12,341 bases of DNA from Echinostoma caproni (Eukaryota > Platyhelminthes > Trematoda > Plagiorchiida > Echinostomatidae), in assembly GCA_900618425.1 (NCBI GenBank), contig UZAN01045417.1, forward strand, positions 10,970 to 23,310, written 5' to 3'. The first letter of the stretch is position 1, and each line of letters begins with the position of its first letter. Position numbers and translations under genes: made by a program. This document shows positions 1 through 9,356 of the stretch, piece after piece. The notes beneath the pieces are model-generated. The model was not told where the DNA came from. It saw only the letters and a list, made by a program, of their open reading frames with translations, and searched no databases.

Positions 1-99
1 GAAATAGACTGGTCCACATCCATCCAGTGTAGGAAGTGCGGGGTTGTGTTCGACCTGAAACGAACCAAACCCCTTGGGGGACTACACCGGAACCGGTGA
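1..99 (+). other. open-frame fragment with a CxxC zinc-finger-like motif
   Basis: This frame is open from the window edge to a TGA at 97-99 (32 codons). It contains QCRKCGVVFDLKR followed by a His in GGLHRNR. A CxxC pair, an aromatic residue and a downstream His resemble a C2H2 zinc finger, such as those found in some retroelement proteins. The C-to-H spacing is longer than canonical (15 rather than 12) and the second His is missing. It could be the 3' end of a transposon reading frame, a host exon, or chance. No family is recognised. Confidence 0.22.
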
Positions 100-118
100 T
101 TGAATCATAAATGACCGT

Positions 119-168
119 CGGTGTGTGATTTTTTCGCACACACACTTACAGACACGCACAAACACACT
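119..168. repeat. GT/CA-rich simple sequence with a small hairpin
   Basis: A GTGTGTG run at about 121-127 is followed by a T-rich loop and a CA-rich run from about 135 to 168. The two arms can pair as a short stem-loop. This is ordinary low-complexity DNA with no sign of function. Confidence 0.55.
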
Positions 169-518
169 AGCGATCTCACTTGGAGCTATCTACATTGCTC
201 ATAAGATGTGAGATGGATTCAATCTCACATTTCTCACCCATATACGACTGCCGTAACTGAATACGGTTTCGAGCAGAATACAAAACGCTCAGACGTTTAT
301 GTCGTTATCTTCGAAAAGTTTGAATGTTTCCATGACTACCTTGAGAAAACGTGTTGGAACATGAACAGTTGATCTCGACGATTTCTAATGATGCTCGCAA
401 CCAACAGTGTGAAGGGCAATACAATTTTGCAGAATTCAAACCATTGTCTAGGCTATAGACCCTTAGTAAGTATTAATTGCATAATGAGAAAGGCTTGTTT
501 GTTTATGTGTGTTTGTTT

Positions 519-535
519 GTGTGTGTGTGTGTGTG
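519..535. repeat. (GT)n microsatellite
   Basis: This is an uninterrupted GT dinucleotide run preceded by imperfect GTTT units. A reading frame passes through it only because such runs lack stop codons. Confidence 0.85.
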
Positions 536-703
536 GAAGATGGTTAAGCTACCGCCGGTGAAGGTCCCCAATGCGTGGAGACAGCCGCCTTGTCGTACGA
601 CCAATAGGAGACACACCGCAAACGCACTAAAACGAGTTACGGACTACAGAAGAAGTCTGTTTTTTTTCGGATCGCTGGAACCTTAGAGAAAATTAGACTC
701 AAG

Positions 704-802
704 ATGGCCACGGCAATCGTTGAACAGCTATTCTCATCGAAAAAAACTAATCATTCAGTGTTTGCAGAATCTTTATTGGGGAATGGAATACAACCAAACT
801 GA
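704..802 (+). other. short ORF with a favourable start context
   Basis: An ATG in the context AAGATGG (purine at -3, G at +4) opens a 32-codon frame starting MATAIVEQLFSSKK and ending at TGA 800-802. The start context is good for a eukaryotic initiator, and the segment sits just before a possible terminal exon at 867. No domain is recognised and no convincing donor lies inside it. It may be a chance ORF or a first coding exon whose splice site I cannot fix. Confidence 0.15.
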
Positions 803-866
803 TACCATTGACGTTACGACTGGAGGAGCTATACTGTGGACCTTCACTGGCCTTTTTCTTTCACAG

Positions 867-994
867 TTTGTCGGACCAATTTCAATTGATTCCTCCTCTC
901 GACACCTCTCGTCCAAAGTGTATGTTGAATCGATCTTAAAAGCTCTGAAAGTCAACTAGTGAACGCAATTTTATCCCTGTATCAGTGGAATAAA
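867..994 (+). other. candidate 3'-terminal exon with poly(A) signal
   Basis: A strong plus-strand acceptor (CTTTTTCTTTCACAG, ending at 866) is followed by an open frame to TAG 957-959, ending SILKALKVN. An AATAAA hexamer lies at 989-994, about 30 bases past the stop. A pyrimidine-rich acceptor, a short frame, a stop and a poly(A) signal in this order is what a last exon looks like. A second frame through the same bases is also open for about 23 codons, so the reading is not settled. No upstream exon is convincing and no protein family is recognised. It would be opposite in strand to the EGF gene. Confidence 0.2.
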
Positions 995-1010
995 GCTATA
1001 GAAGTTTGTA

Positions 1011-4000
1011 TTTCCACAGATCTATTCTTAAATTATATATCAGCTTGCATAGAAGGCTTTAGGCTGCATTTATTCGTGTTATGCGATTCCAGTTTAACTT
1101 CTTTTCACCTCGTGGATATTCTTACACAAATGCCTTGATTCTCTCTCTCTCTACCTGCGACATATTTCTGCGAATAGTTCGCCACTGTCGACAAACTAGC
1201 AGATGATACCCCTAAATCTCCCCTGAGGTGATATCGATCCGTTTTTCGTTGTTACTGATTTATTCTCAATTTGCGACATCCGATTTTCTCACTCTATTTG
1301 TCGATTCATCAGGAGCTGCTTCAAACATGGTTCATATCATCCCCTCTTCCCCTGATGAGCTTCTACTGTACATAGATTTTATCAAGTTGCATGCTATATA
1401 AACTTTGCTAATACGTGTAATTAGTCGTCTTTTGGGCCTGTTACAAATTACGAGTATCGTCCGCACGAGCTGGAAGTGTTGTTCGCAGACGTTTCGTGAG
1501 TCAGCTCGGCAACCTCGACAGTGCAACCTCAGGATAACTTTGGCATATCAGCTACTGCTTCCACCAGCTAATGATAGACCGAGTAAGGACGGTGATGATG
1601 ACGGAAACCCATAAATCAGAATCCAACGTTACTCGTTTATCGTGTCAGTAACTCCTCCCCGCGGGCGAGAAGGGTAGAGGGGGCGAGTTCAATCGCATAT
1701 CCACTACTTCAGTAGCTCACCAGAACCAGCAGGACTTTTGTGAACAGCATCCAATGAGATCACCGTTTCCTGAATACGTCTCAGGCGGCCGCATTCCTTG
1801 TAGACCCCGACTAGTTAGGCAAAAGTACTCCAATGATCATATTCATGTCAGTACATAACACCAAATTCAAGTGTTACCAAACTGGCTTTGCTCAATAATC
1901 TGTGCATTGAAGCCACCTTGTGGTTTTTTGAATCTTCAACCAAAACACTTACTCCCGAACATGCCCAATTAGTTTTCTCTCGATCGTTCTACCCACAGAA
2001 CAGGGTAATAATGCGTTGCGTGCAGCCACCCGGAAGCACACAAAACAGGTGTTTTTGCGCCTAATTAATTCCAGTTGTGGACTGCCGTGCCCGAACAACA
2101 CACACGCATTCTGAGCAGCTCGTGAACTTCGGTTCCAGATGAGATGAACTGAACTGACCAAGTCACACCGGATGACGCATACCACAAGGAGCGACGCGTT
2201 ACAGTTTTCGGATAACTGTGATCAATAAAACTTCCCAGATGATGTCAGCAAAGTGCCTACACCTCACAGCTTCTGGACTACAAACCATAAACCAATTGTA
2301 CCAACCAATCAGTAGCCGTGCGGCCCAGACAGAATCTGTACGACGCTAGAAATACTAGCATGCGATTGGCAGACGCCCGGATGACCAATGAGCTTGTTTT
2401 GTACATATCATTTAAACCCCCTGATTTCTTTCAATAGACGAACTGCTACTCCTGTGGCTTTTTCCTCGCGTCTCGGTTGCAGGGGCTACTGTCGTGCTAG
2501 TTCCAGTGTGATTCAGTGTTTATGTGGCGTCTTTGATCTCTAACACGTGATTTGATTCATGCATACTTCAAATACTACGCTCACACTTAAGGTCGTACAA
2601 GAATTTTGTTCGCAATGTCAGAAAGAAAAGAGAGCGAATATCCAAGCATTGCATTGCACGATTTGATGAATTCATTGGCATAATGCCGGTGGTAAAGTGT
2701 ATGCACAAATGCGGGGAAACAACTTTCGCGTACTTTGTAAATGGGCAACATTATTGATTGCATGGTGAATGATGAACATGCATTCTTTCGTTCTCAGTCC
2801 TCTGAAATTTAAATTAATACTTGAACCGAGTGCAGCAAGCTGAATATTGCTCATCCACCAGTCTACCATTGATCACATTTTGATCTATTGCATAGTTATT
2901 CACTGACCGTCAGCAACTGGTATTTTTTCTCATGACACGTTTGACGGACCAAGACGAAATGCCACAAGTGGGTTGTAATCATATTTGAATATAACACATA
3001 ACATGAAACACATATTTTTCAAATCTGAGCCGTAACCTCCGAACTACTATACAAATTGTATCGCGACACCGAAGGTCACGCAAATTCAAACTGTGATAGA
3101 AGAGAAGTAAGAACCTAGAAGCGGGAGATAATGTCAGGAATAAATACACTTTCCCCTCAGCCATCAAGACATATAAAAGTATGAAACTGCAAACTGCAAT
3201 GGATTTCCAAAATGAGAGTGATGTTGCACGAGTTAAATCAATACTTTATATATATATATATACCTTATACAGATCAATTTATGACTGATCAATAGTGTTC
3301 TTCAGCTGCACGATACAAGCTATTCTCCATCTTGGTCTAACTCACCTTCTGATGGTCAAATGCAAAATACAGCATCGCTTGTCTGCTATTTTCTAACGGT
3401 CGATGCTATTCAGATGCTTCTCGATTATTCGTCGTCTTCTTCTCGTTTTCTCTGCCACTTCTTCCTCTCGCGTACTCCATCTTTCATCACGTGACTAAAT
3501 GACAGTGGTGCTCAAAGTGTGAATGTCTTTCTAACCCAAACTCATACGGCATGCACCAATCATCACACGACTATGAGCAGTATTCACACCCTGGTCACCA
3601 GTCGGATCGGATCAATAAACATACTCAATCTTGAAATGTTAAAATAAAGTATTAAAAACATAGTCCAGTCTATTGCGATTTTGGCAATAAAATCAATGTA
3701 CTACCTCATTTCAAATGAAGATAGTGTATAAATTATAAGTGAGTTATAAACCATTCAGTAGTGATGGTAATTGACCAATCAACCGTATGGATGTATCCCG
3801 GTGACTTACATCAAAACAATAAAGAAGTAAGGTACGTGGGTCCCATCAAACAGAGTCATAGCCGGATGCTCTGAGGAAGCACTTGCATACAATAAAAAGA
3901 GATAACTTCTGAGAAAATTCGTAGGCAGATTTTGTCAAATTCATTCATACGCCGTTTACAAATGGATGGGATGCAGATCGATAATGGCCTCCAAATTGTT

Positions 4001-4374
4001 CAATGGATTTAGAAATCCCGTCCAAATATTAAATTTATGCTCCACCAATTCTGTCAGACAAGATGAGTCCAATGGGTGAATTTTATTTTAATAAAACATT
4101 TTTTAACCTCTCGAATATTGATTTTAGAGCTAGGCATAAGAGGAGTGGGGTTATCTGCAAATATGGGAAACGATCCAATAAAATCGAATTGATGATTGTT
4201 CCCTGAAAATCGACATGCAAGGCAATGCGGGGGCAGTGGTGAAAGAAATACCGGGTGAAGAAATATTTGTTAAATCGATTTATGGTTGCATTCGAAATTT
4301 GGCTTCATTGCATGCTGCAGCGAAAGCAAGGCGATACACATGCTAGCTTGATCACATGACACAAGTGGGCCTAC
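1011..4374. other. no recognisable gene; probable intron or downstream part of the minus-strand gene
   Basis: This stretch has no open frame with a recognisable domain. It contains a (CT)n run near 1141-1153, a GC-richer patch at about 1655-1690 and a NotI-type GCGGCCGC near 1786-1793. The base after 4375 on the minus strand is a splice donor (GTAGGC), so at least the right part is intron of the EGF gene. The next exon is expected here in phase 0 or beyond the left edge, but I could not identify it with confidence. Confidence 0.5.
3247..3262. repeat. (TA)8 microsatellite
   Basis: Eight TA units occur in a row within AT-rich sequence. There is no sign of function. Confidence 0.85.
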
Positions 4375-4408
4375 CTCACAACGATCACCGAAATAATATC
4401 TGTCACAT
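4375..4408 (-). CDS. 34-nt micro-exon: C-terminal third of an EGF-like domain
   Basis: On the minus strand an acceptor with a pyrimidine-rich tract (CCTCTTTAATTCCCATTTGTACAG) is followed by 34 coding bases and the donor GAG|GTAGGC. The exon enters with one base that completes a codon (AG|A, Arg) and reads CDRYYFGDRCE, leaving in phase 0. It provides cysteines 5 and 6 of an EGF-like domain, with the usual Gly two residues before the last Cys. The first four cysteines come from the exon at 9357-9423, 4948 bases upstream in the gene. EGF-like domains are disulfide-bonded extracellular modules. CRC...GDRCE wording is common in LRP-type receptors, but other EGF proteins are possible. At 34 nt the exon is not a multiple of three, so skipping it would shift the frame and break the domain. 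Confidence 0.82.
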
Positions 4409-5132
4409 CTGTACAAATGGGAATTAAAGAGGAATGCTCCGTTTATTGAGGCTAATTCAGTGATGTTGGTGATTGGGATGAGTGGTTACTGACGATCAGG
4501 TGTCAGGTCCGATTGCCGCTGTTCAATTTTTCTGTTTTCGTAGGTATACACCAAAACTGAATTTGAGTTGCAAATTCAACTAGTGAATATTCTTCTATCT
4601 TGGCATTTTCAGGTCTTTAAAGAATGAGCAAACAATCGATTTCAATGTCACCTGATTTTCTTCCTCGGTTTAAGACCAACAAAATCGATTTTTTGCTTAA
4701 AAAACATCTGATTAGAGTTGTAGAACGCTTGCAGGTCAATGGGTGTTTAAATCACTCTCCTTCTCCGGGGGATATGATCTTTTGAATTGCACGGGGAATT
4801 GACTAAACTGACGAAGGTGGTGTTTACAATTCCGGTTCCATGGGGCAAACGAGAAACTGACTGACACATGAGTTAGCTGATCGAATATTGATTCCGAAAT
4901 TAAAACAATCGATACTTAAATTGTGGAATGCTCGTGCGCAATACTATTTGCTGTTCACCTTCAACAAATAATGATCGACAAGATGGACCAAAAAATAACA
5001 GTTTTACCGTTTAAAGTAAGAAAATGAGAAAAAAAGAAATCTTTATGCATCAGTGGTTTTCTAAACTGTAAATTCTTTTGACCTTTCCTTTCATTCACTT
5101 CATGAGTACCTTGTTTTGCGAAATTGGGTCAG

Positions 5133-5237
5133 TTTATTCGATCACCGAACCGATGAACGTATCGGTCATGAAACAAGAGTATGCCGATAATACCTACCAA
5201 CCGGAGCCGTCGACGGTTCCAGCGGACATTGTCCAAT
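5133..5237 (+). other. candidate plus-strand exon (phase 1 to 1), function unknown
   Basis: This 105-nt segment lies between an AG (GGGTCAG) and a good donor, CAAT|GTGAGC. Its frame reads YSITEPMNVSVMKQEY, then a Thr/Pro/Glu-rich stretch ending VPADIVQ. It is richer in GC and more protein-like than the surrounding DNA. The acceptor at 5132 is only fair; an alternative AG at 5105-5106, with a better pyrimidine tract, would give an exon from 5107 in the same frame. VMKQE resembles a SUMO-acceptor motif, which is weak evidence. No family is recognised. The reverse strand is also partly open, so coding status is uncertain. Confidence 0.25.
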
Positions 5238-6026
5238 GTGAGCTTTCTCGAGACCAGACTCCTCCCCTCCTCATATTCTACAGAAACTTAGCAAAGTGAA
5301 TTTCTGAAGAATCCATGAATAACCTGTACTTGTATCTTTGGGTGGTTTGGGAATAGAATAATCATTTATTGCCCACTTAATAAACATAAAAATCATTGGT
5401 CAATGGAATTTCAATTTGAACAATTTAGTTCATTTTTGAGAAAATTTTTAAGGCAAAAAGAGAAACAATTTTTGTCCTATCTTAGCGGTGAGAACTTTCA
5501 GCACCATTATATTATTTTTCCATCCGATCGATAAAGTAGAAACATTTGAATGGTTTGAAATTCAAATCGCGGATTGCACGTTGAATATCTATAGGACTGA
5601 TAAGACGGACTGGGGTCTAATGCTTTCCGAGCTAATACATTTGCAAATTGTGTGCAAACATTGTGCATGAATGTGGGCCTCTCAAAATCAATCAAACTCA
5701 CATTAGGCGGAATTGAAGTCAAGTGTCTGATTAAACAAATGTCGGCAAGTGTTATCTTAGGGGCTAATTTTTTTTGGCTGAAATTGTTCACTGAAATTGA
5801 GCAGTAGAATAGTTTATTGATCTGTCAAAATGATAAAAAGAAATTAAATCAATCAAATGTATTTCGAAAATCATGGGAACTTTTGATATTGTCTTTCTCA
5901 ATCCCACAGGGTTCAGCACCTCCTTCCATCCAATAAATCCAAATCCAATATCCTCTCTCGCCCTCGTCTTTTCGGCTCTGAAATATGGAAATTTGCCGCG
6001 AGAACCACAACTTGAACACTAATTGA

Positions 6027-6413
6027 TGTCATTGCTGTGTGTTCGGAGCGACCTACGTGGGCAGAACAGGGCGACAATTACGTAACCGGGTCGTGGAACA
6101 TATTCCAAGTTGGGTCCAAAGCCAGATGACTCAATCGAGGTCAAGTCTGTTGCATAGAAAAGACGATCAAAACTACAAAACGCCGTCATCAGCTATTGCT
6201 CGACATTTGCAGATCGACCGAAGCACAGTGTTTCAGATTGTTTTCAAGTCACGAGTGGCAAGATTGCTAAGGTTTGCTGAATTGATTGCTATCAATCTAT
6301 GGAGGCTCCGCCTGTGTCAACAAAAAGAACTTTATGTTAGTCTGTCCCTACCCTGGTTACATGATCCTTTTACTCCCTCCCTCCCACCCTTTTTTACGTT
6401 TTGTCTGTTTTAA
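6027..6413 (+). pseudogene. Penelope-like element, GIY-YIG endonuclease C-terminal domain (decayed)
   Basis: The frame reads CHCCVFGATYVGRTGRQLRN then RVVEHIPSW, an S-A-I-A-R-H-L block, FAELIAINLW and LSLPW before TAA at 6411-6413. This is the layout of the GIY-YIG nuclease at the C-terminus of Penelope-like retroelements. It has a Cys-rich lead-in, the Y-V-G core (YIG position), the Arg of the LRNR helix, an EH pair and a Glu in the AELIA helix as the metal-binding residue. In PLEs this nuclease nicks target DNA for reverse-transcribed integration. A TGA at 6024-6026 interrupts the frame just before the Cys motif, and no reverse-transcriptase domain is seen upstream, so this is a truncated dead copy. 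It lies antisense in the host intron. Confidence 0.78.
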
Positions 6414-6945
6414 TGTATTTTGCTTCACTATATAAACATTGTATTTTGTTGAGATGCAGTGAAACCGTGCAGTGTATTGCATTATGGTCCTTTCTGTTGA
6501 AATTAATCTCGGGGTAAAGGCTTACTTCACATCTCACCTCCATCCGGATATGCTGAATAGCATCATTGTACATGGTAATTAATACACACGAACACCCGAT
6601 TGGGGAAATATGGATTCCGTGTATTTCTGTTCAATCAGACTTCATTAGACAGATTGTACAAGCTGCACGATATTCGAATTCCTAGAATTTTATTTATCGA
6701 AGGAAATCAATATGTACAACTTGTAAAGAGCCTGAAATGGGGTTATTTATAATGAACGATTGCTCCGCGTACATAAAAATTCGTGACCCGTGTTTTTTCT
6801 CGAACAATCGTCTGTTACTAGAGTTGTCTCAATGTCATTTTATTATATCCATAGGGGTGAACAGTACAGATGTTTTCCACATGACGTGGACAGTCATTTG
6901 AAACCCGAAACGTGGGACGGGGTTATCTGGCGTGAAATAAAGAGA
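6414..6945 (+). mobile_element. possible 3' tail of the Penelope-like element
   Basis: After the nuclease stop there is about 500 bases of AT-rich, non-coding sequence. It leads to CCCGAAACGTGGG (6904-6916) and an AATAAA at 6936-6941. PLE non-coding ends often contain hammerhead-ribozyme relics with a CGAAAC core. The box here resembles that half, but the matching CUGANGA half is not visible. The right boundary of the element is not determined; no target-site duplication is recognised. Confidence 0.25.
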
Positions 6946-6999
6946 AGAAAGGAATAACAGTAGTTATTGTGTCAGCTTCCTCCTTGTCTGTTCACACAG

Positions 7000-7054
7000 A
7001 TATTCAGAGATCGGAATCCGGTTCTTGCTGCCGAAACGCTTACCAGATTGGAGA
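7000..7054 (+). other. candidate plus-strand exon (phase 1 to 2), function unknown
   Basis: A strong acceptor (CTTCCTCCTTGTCTGTTCACACAG, ending 6999) precedes 55 bases and a fair donor (GGAGA|GTAAAC). Joined in phase to the segment at 5133-5237 it reads YIQRSESGSCCRNAYQIG. An alternative frame starting IFRDRNPVLAAETL is also open. The acceptor is good; the coding claim rests mostly on phase matching. Confidence 0.22.
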
Positions 7055-7171
7055 GTAAACTACAATGTGTGTTATTTTACCCTTTTGTTATTGATCGGAT
7101 TAAACGGTTTTCATTGTGTTTGGGTGCGGACACAAACAAGTTTAAACAAGTCTCTTAGTCTTTCAGCACAG

Positions 7172-7257
7172 TTTGATTGAATGGCATGTTGATCTTGCCT
7201 CAGTTTGCACAGTTCGATCCAATTTATTTAAACGAGATCATCGTGATCGATCAGTGG
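7172..7257 (+). other. candidate plus-strand exon (phase 2 to 1), function unknown
   Basis: The segment follows TCTTTCAGCACAG (AG at 7170-7171) and ends before GTAGGAG. It reads LIEWHVDLASVCTVRSNL then FKRDHRDRSV and matches the phase of the segment ending at 7054 across a 117-base gap. The frame stays open past 7257 into the C-rich tract, apart from one ambiguous base at 7291. No domain is recognised. Confidence 0.2.
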
Positions 7258-7290
7258 GTAGGAGTTACCTTATCGCCAAGAAAATGGAAT

Positions 7291-7291
7291 N
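7291..7291. other. single ambiguous base (N)
   Basis: This is one undetermined base in the assembly, about 100 bases before a C-rich homopolymer tract. Confidence 0.98.
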
Positions 7292-7390
7292 AAGAGATTG
7301 TTGCAAGTTCGTCAATCGTCAATCCCACCGCGGAGTAAAACTGATAGTTTTACCCCCGAATTCCAATTGCACGGACACACATGAACGATG

Positions 7391-7413
7391 CCCCCCTACC
7401 CCGCCCCCCCCAC
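7391..7413. repeat. C-rich homopolymer tract
   Basis: Runs of 6, 4 and 8 C residues are separated by single or double other bases. The tract is complementary in character to the G-rich tract at 7681-7702. Confidence 0.8.
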
Positions 7414-7680
7414 CTCAAACCTGATAACCATCAGAGATTTTCCCTTCCATTTCGGTGTTCCTACTCCAACTTTTCCATGTCCAACCTCCAACTAGTTGTC
7501 ACGCCAGTCCTAGCGATGAACGAATGGAAAGTGCAAATTGTGACACCAGATGATAATATCTGGCGCCATCGTGTGATTTTGTGTGCACCATACAATTGCA
7601 CTTGTGATAATTGAGTGTTTGTCTTGAGTCACGTGCTAGTCACGTGGTTTGCAGTAGACCATGAACGCGGACGGGAATGC

Positions 7681-7702
7681 GAGGGGGGCGGGGGGGGGGG
7701 GG
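7681..7702. repeat. G-rich homopolymer tract
   Basis: A G6 run, one C and a G13 run make up this tract. Such sequence can form a G-quadruplex and is often mis-sized in assemblies. Confidence 0.85.
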
Positions 7703-8295
7703 CTGGTGATCTGAATCATTTTGGGGAAATAAGTGGGTGGGCAATCAGCACCATGTGGACTAAGACCGGATTTGTATCTCGAACGGTGTTAGTCACAAAA
7801 TTTTGAAGAGTAAAGAAACTAGGAAATAGTCTGATTCTTGGCCTAGTAAGCGTACAAATGATGTCAATGCGTGCTCGGTTATGCTAACTTTGTTTTAAGA
7901 AAAAAGAAAACGTTTGCTGTTTTTGATGTAAACAGTGTCCAACCCGTTGCATTGAGAGAGTTTCCTTACGAGCCACATGGTCTGCTTGCATATTCCTGAT
8001 TGTCTGTTATGCTAGAATATACAGTTGATTTGAGAATGCCATCTCTGGTGTCGCTTGAACACATGAGCAATCAAACTGCCCTCCGGTTTCACTGTCCTAA
8101 TTTGAAATGAGCTAACTGAATGACGAAGTAACAGACCCCGAATATCTCTCTGATCAAGAGCCACGAGAATAACAATATCCGGTGTAAGGCCGTTTGAATC
8201 AATCAATTAATCAATGCTTCAGAGAACAAGGTGATTTCTCTCGAAGTGAGTCGCGATCTTTGACATAATTGTGTAGTCTGAAATGCCCACTATTT

Positions 8296-8563
8296 GACTA
8301 CCACATGGTAAGGAGAGTTGCACATATCCAGCATTGGTCGGAGGGGAACTCCACTCTTATATATTTTAGACAGCCCATACTAACGTGGAGTCGTAGTCCC
8401 CAAATACAGAAGGTACTTCGTAACACAATACGAAAACAGAAGCGGATTCGTCTTACAGAGGCTAAGATTCCACGTCAGTTTCGGACTGCACAAAGTGTAT
8501 AAGAGTGGATTTCCCCTCCGGCCAATCCTAGACATGTGCAACTCTCCTTACCATGCGGTGGTC
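8296..8563. mobile_element. foldback inverted-repeat element (MITE-like)
   Basis: The left arm 8296-8361 and the reverse complement of the right arm 8498-8563 match without gaps at 59 of 66 positions by my count. The shared core is ATGGTAAGGAGAGTTGCACA. The pairing continues inward more weakly (8362-8396 with 8462-8497, about two thirds identical with one gap), so the arms are about 100 bases around a loop of about 65 bases. No transposase frame and no clear target-site duplication are visible. A non-autonomous foldback or MITE-type transposon is the simplest reading. An inverted duplication of a small repeat is the alternative. Confidence 0.72.
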
Positions 8564-8820
8564 AGCTGTTTGGCTCGTCTTCTGGACTCGGTGAGAGTGA
8601 CGTTAAATTAGCATAGCCTTGAGGATATAACCGGTCTCATTAACGCCTCATTGAGTGGTTAAAACATCAAAGTAAAAATAATTCATCTTGTTAATATCAT
8701 GCAATGCACAAACAATATGATTCTTCCTGATAAATTTCTAACCGGATTGTTGCTGTGGTAACCCAAGGTAACCAACCAAATAATATGGTTCTACAAACTC
8801 TGAGAGTGAAGTGGCATTCC

Positions 8821-8842
8821 GCTCTCTCTTTCTCTCTCTTCT
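8821..8842. repeat. CT-rich pyrimidine tract
   Basis: This is a simple CT repeat with T interruptions in intronic sequence. Confidence 0.7.
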
Positions 8843-9220
8843 GTCCGTGAAATAACTTGACCGCAAAGTAGCCATTAGTAGGCAGATTCGGAAACTATTC
8901 CTTTGAACAACAAACAGTTTGAAACCCGCTAACTGAGTTCCTTCCTCGTTCCGGATGAGTTTGACCTCTTTCCAGCCCCCTTAGTTGGTTATCTGTTTTA
9001 CAGTCATTGTTATTACAGATCCTAACGTGTCCAAATGATGAATTGGATGGCCTCAAGATCACCTTTTATCCTGTGAGGAAGCTTTCCACGTTGATATCTA
9101 ACCGAGGGGACCAGATTAAGTGAAGTATGTCCGCATGAACCCGGTTGGAAACTAGCACACTAAGTCTTACGGTGACAAGGTGATCATTTCGACAGCGAGG
9201 TCAAGTAGGGTGCATGTTTA

Positions 9221-9280
9221 TCCATCCATCCATCCATCCACCCACCCACCCACCCATCCACACAAACACACACAAAAACC
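9221..9280. repeat. (CATC)n/(CACC)n tetranucleotide array running into CA-rich sequence
   Basis: Five ATCC-type units pass into four ACCC-type units, one further ATCC unit and then CA repeats. The array lies 77-136 bases from the EGF exon, on its downstream-intron side. Confidence 0.8.
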
Positions 9281-9356
9281 GGGAAGGTAGAAGTTGGTTG
9301 TTAAAACTTTCTCTCTTCTAACACACAACACACGGGTTGTAAAGTTAATCACTCAC

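Larger units (their letters stand above)
4409..9356 (-). other. intron of the EGF-domain gene (4948 bp)
   Basis: The intron is bounded on the minus strand by GTGAGT (at 9356-9351) and TACAG (ending at 4409). Because the EGF domain reads continuously across it, any other candidate exon inside belongs to a different transcript or a transposon. It contains the PLE fragment, the foldback element, several homopolymer tracts and possible plus-strand exons. The stretches 4409-5106, 5238-6020, 7614-8295 and 8564-9220 hold nothing else I can name. Confidence 0.78.

Noticed and set aside
360..420. CTAATGATGCTCGC...GTGTGAAGGG as a hammerhead-like core
   Set aside because: The conserved CUGANGA and GAAA strands are both altered and stem pairing is poor.
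773..955. Minus-strand frame of 60 codons opposite the candidate terminal exon
   Set aside because: It has no recognisable domain and no convincing splice signals. The plus-strand acceptor and AATAAA make the plus reading more likely, if either is real.
1490..1502. Plus-strand GTGAGT donor after a frame reading NYEYRPHELEVLFADVS
   Set aside because: The acceptor (AATTAG) has almost no pyrimidine tract and no partner exon was found. It is possibly chance.
3836..3908. Possible next minus-strand exons: one reading HPAMTLFDG, and one at 3852-3908 reading KLSLFIVCKC after a strong TTTTCTCAG acceptor
   Set aside because: The first does not match the phase 0 needed after 4375. The second matches in phase but has a weak GTTTGA donor and no continuing domain.
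7178..7222. GTTCGATCC resembling a tRNA B box with TGGC upstream
   Set aside because: The upstream segment does not fit an A box and no cloverleaf can be drawn.
8012..8206. Minus-strand open frame (KPEGSLIAHVFKRHQRW) and an overlapping frame with GGQFDCSC
   Set aside because: It lies inside the intron across which the EGF domain reads continuously, has no Cys pattern in a compatible phase, and shows no good donor.
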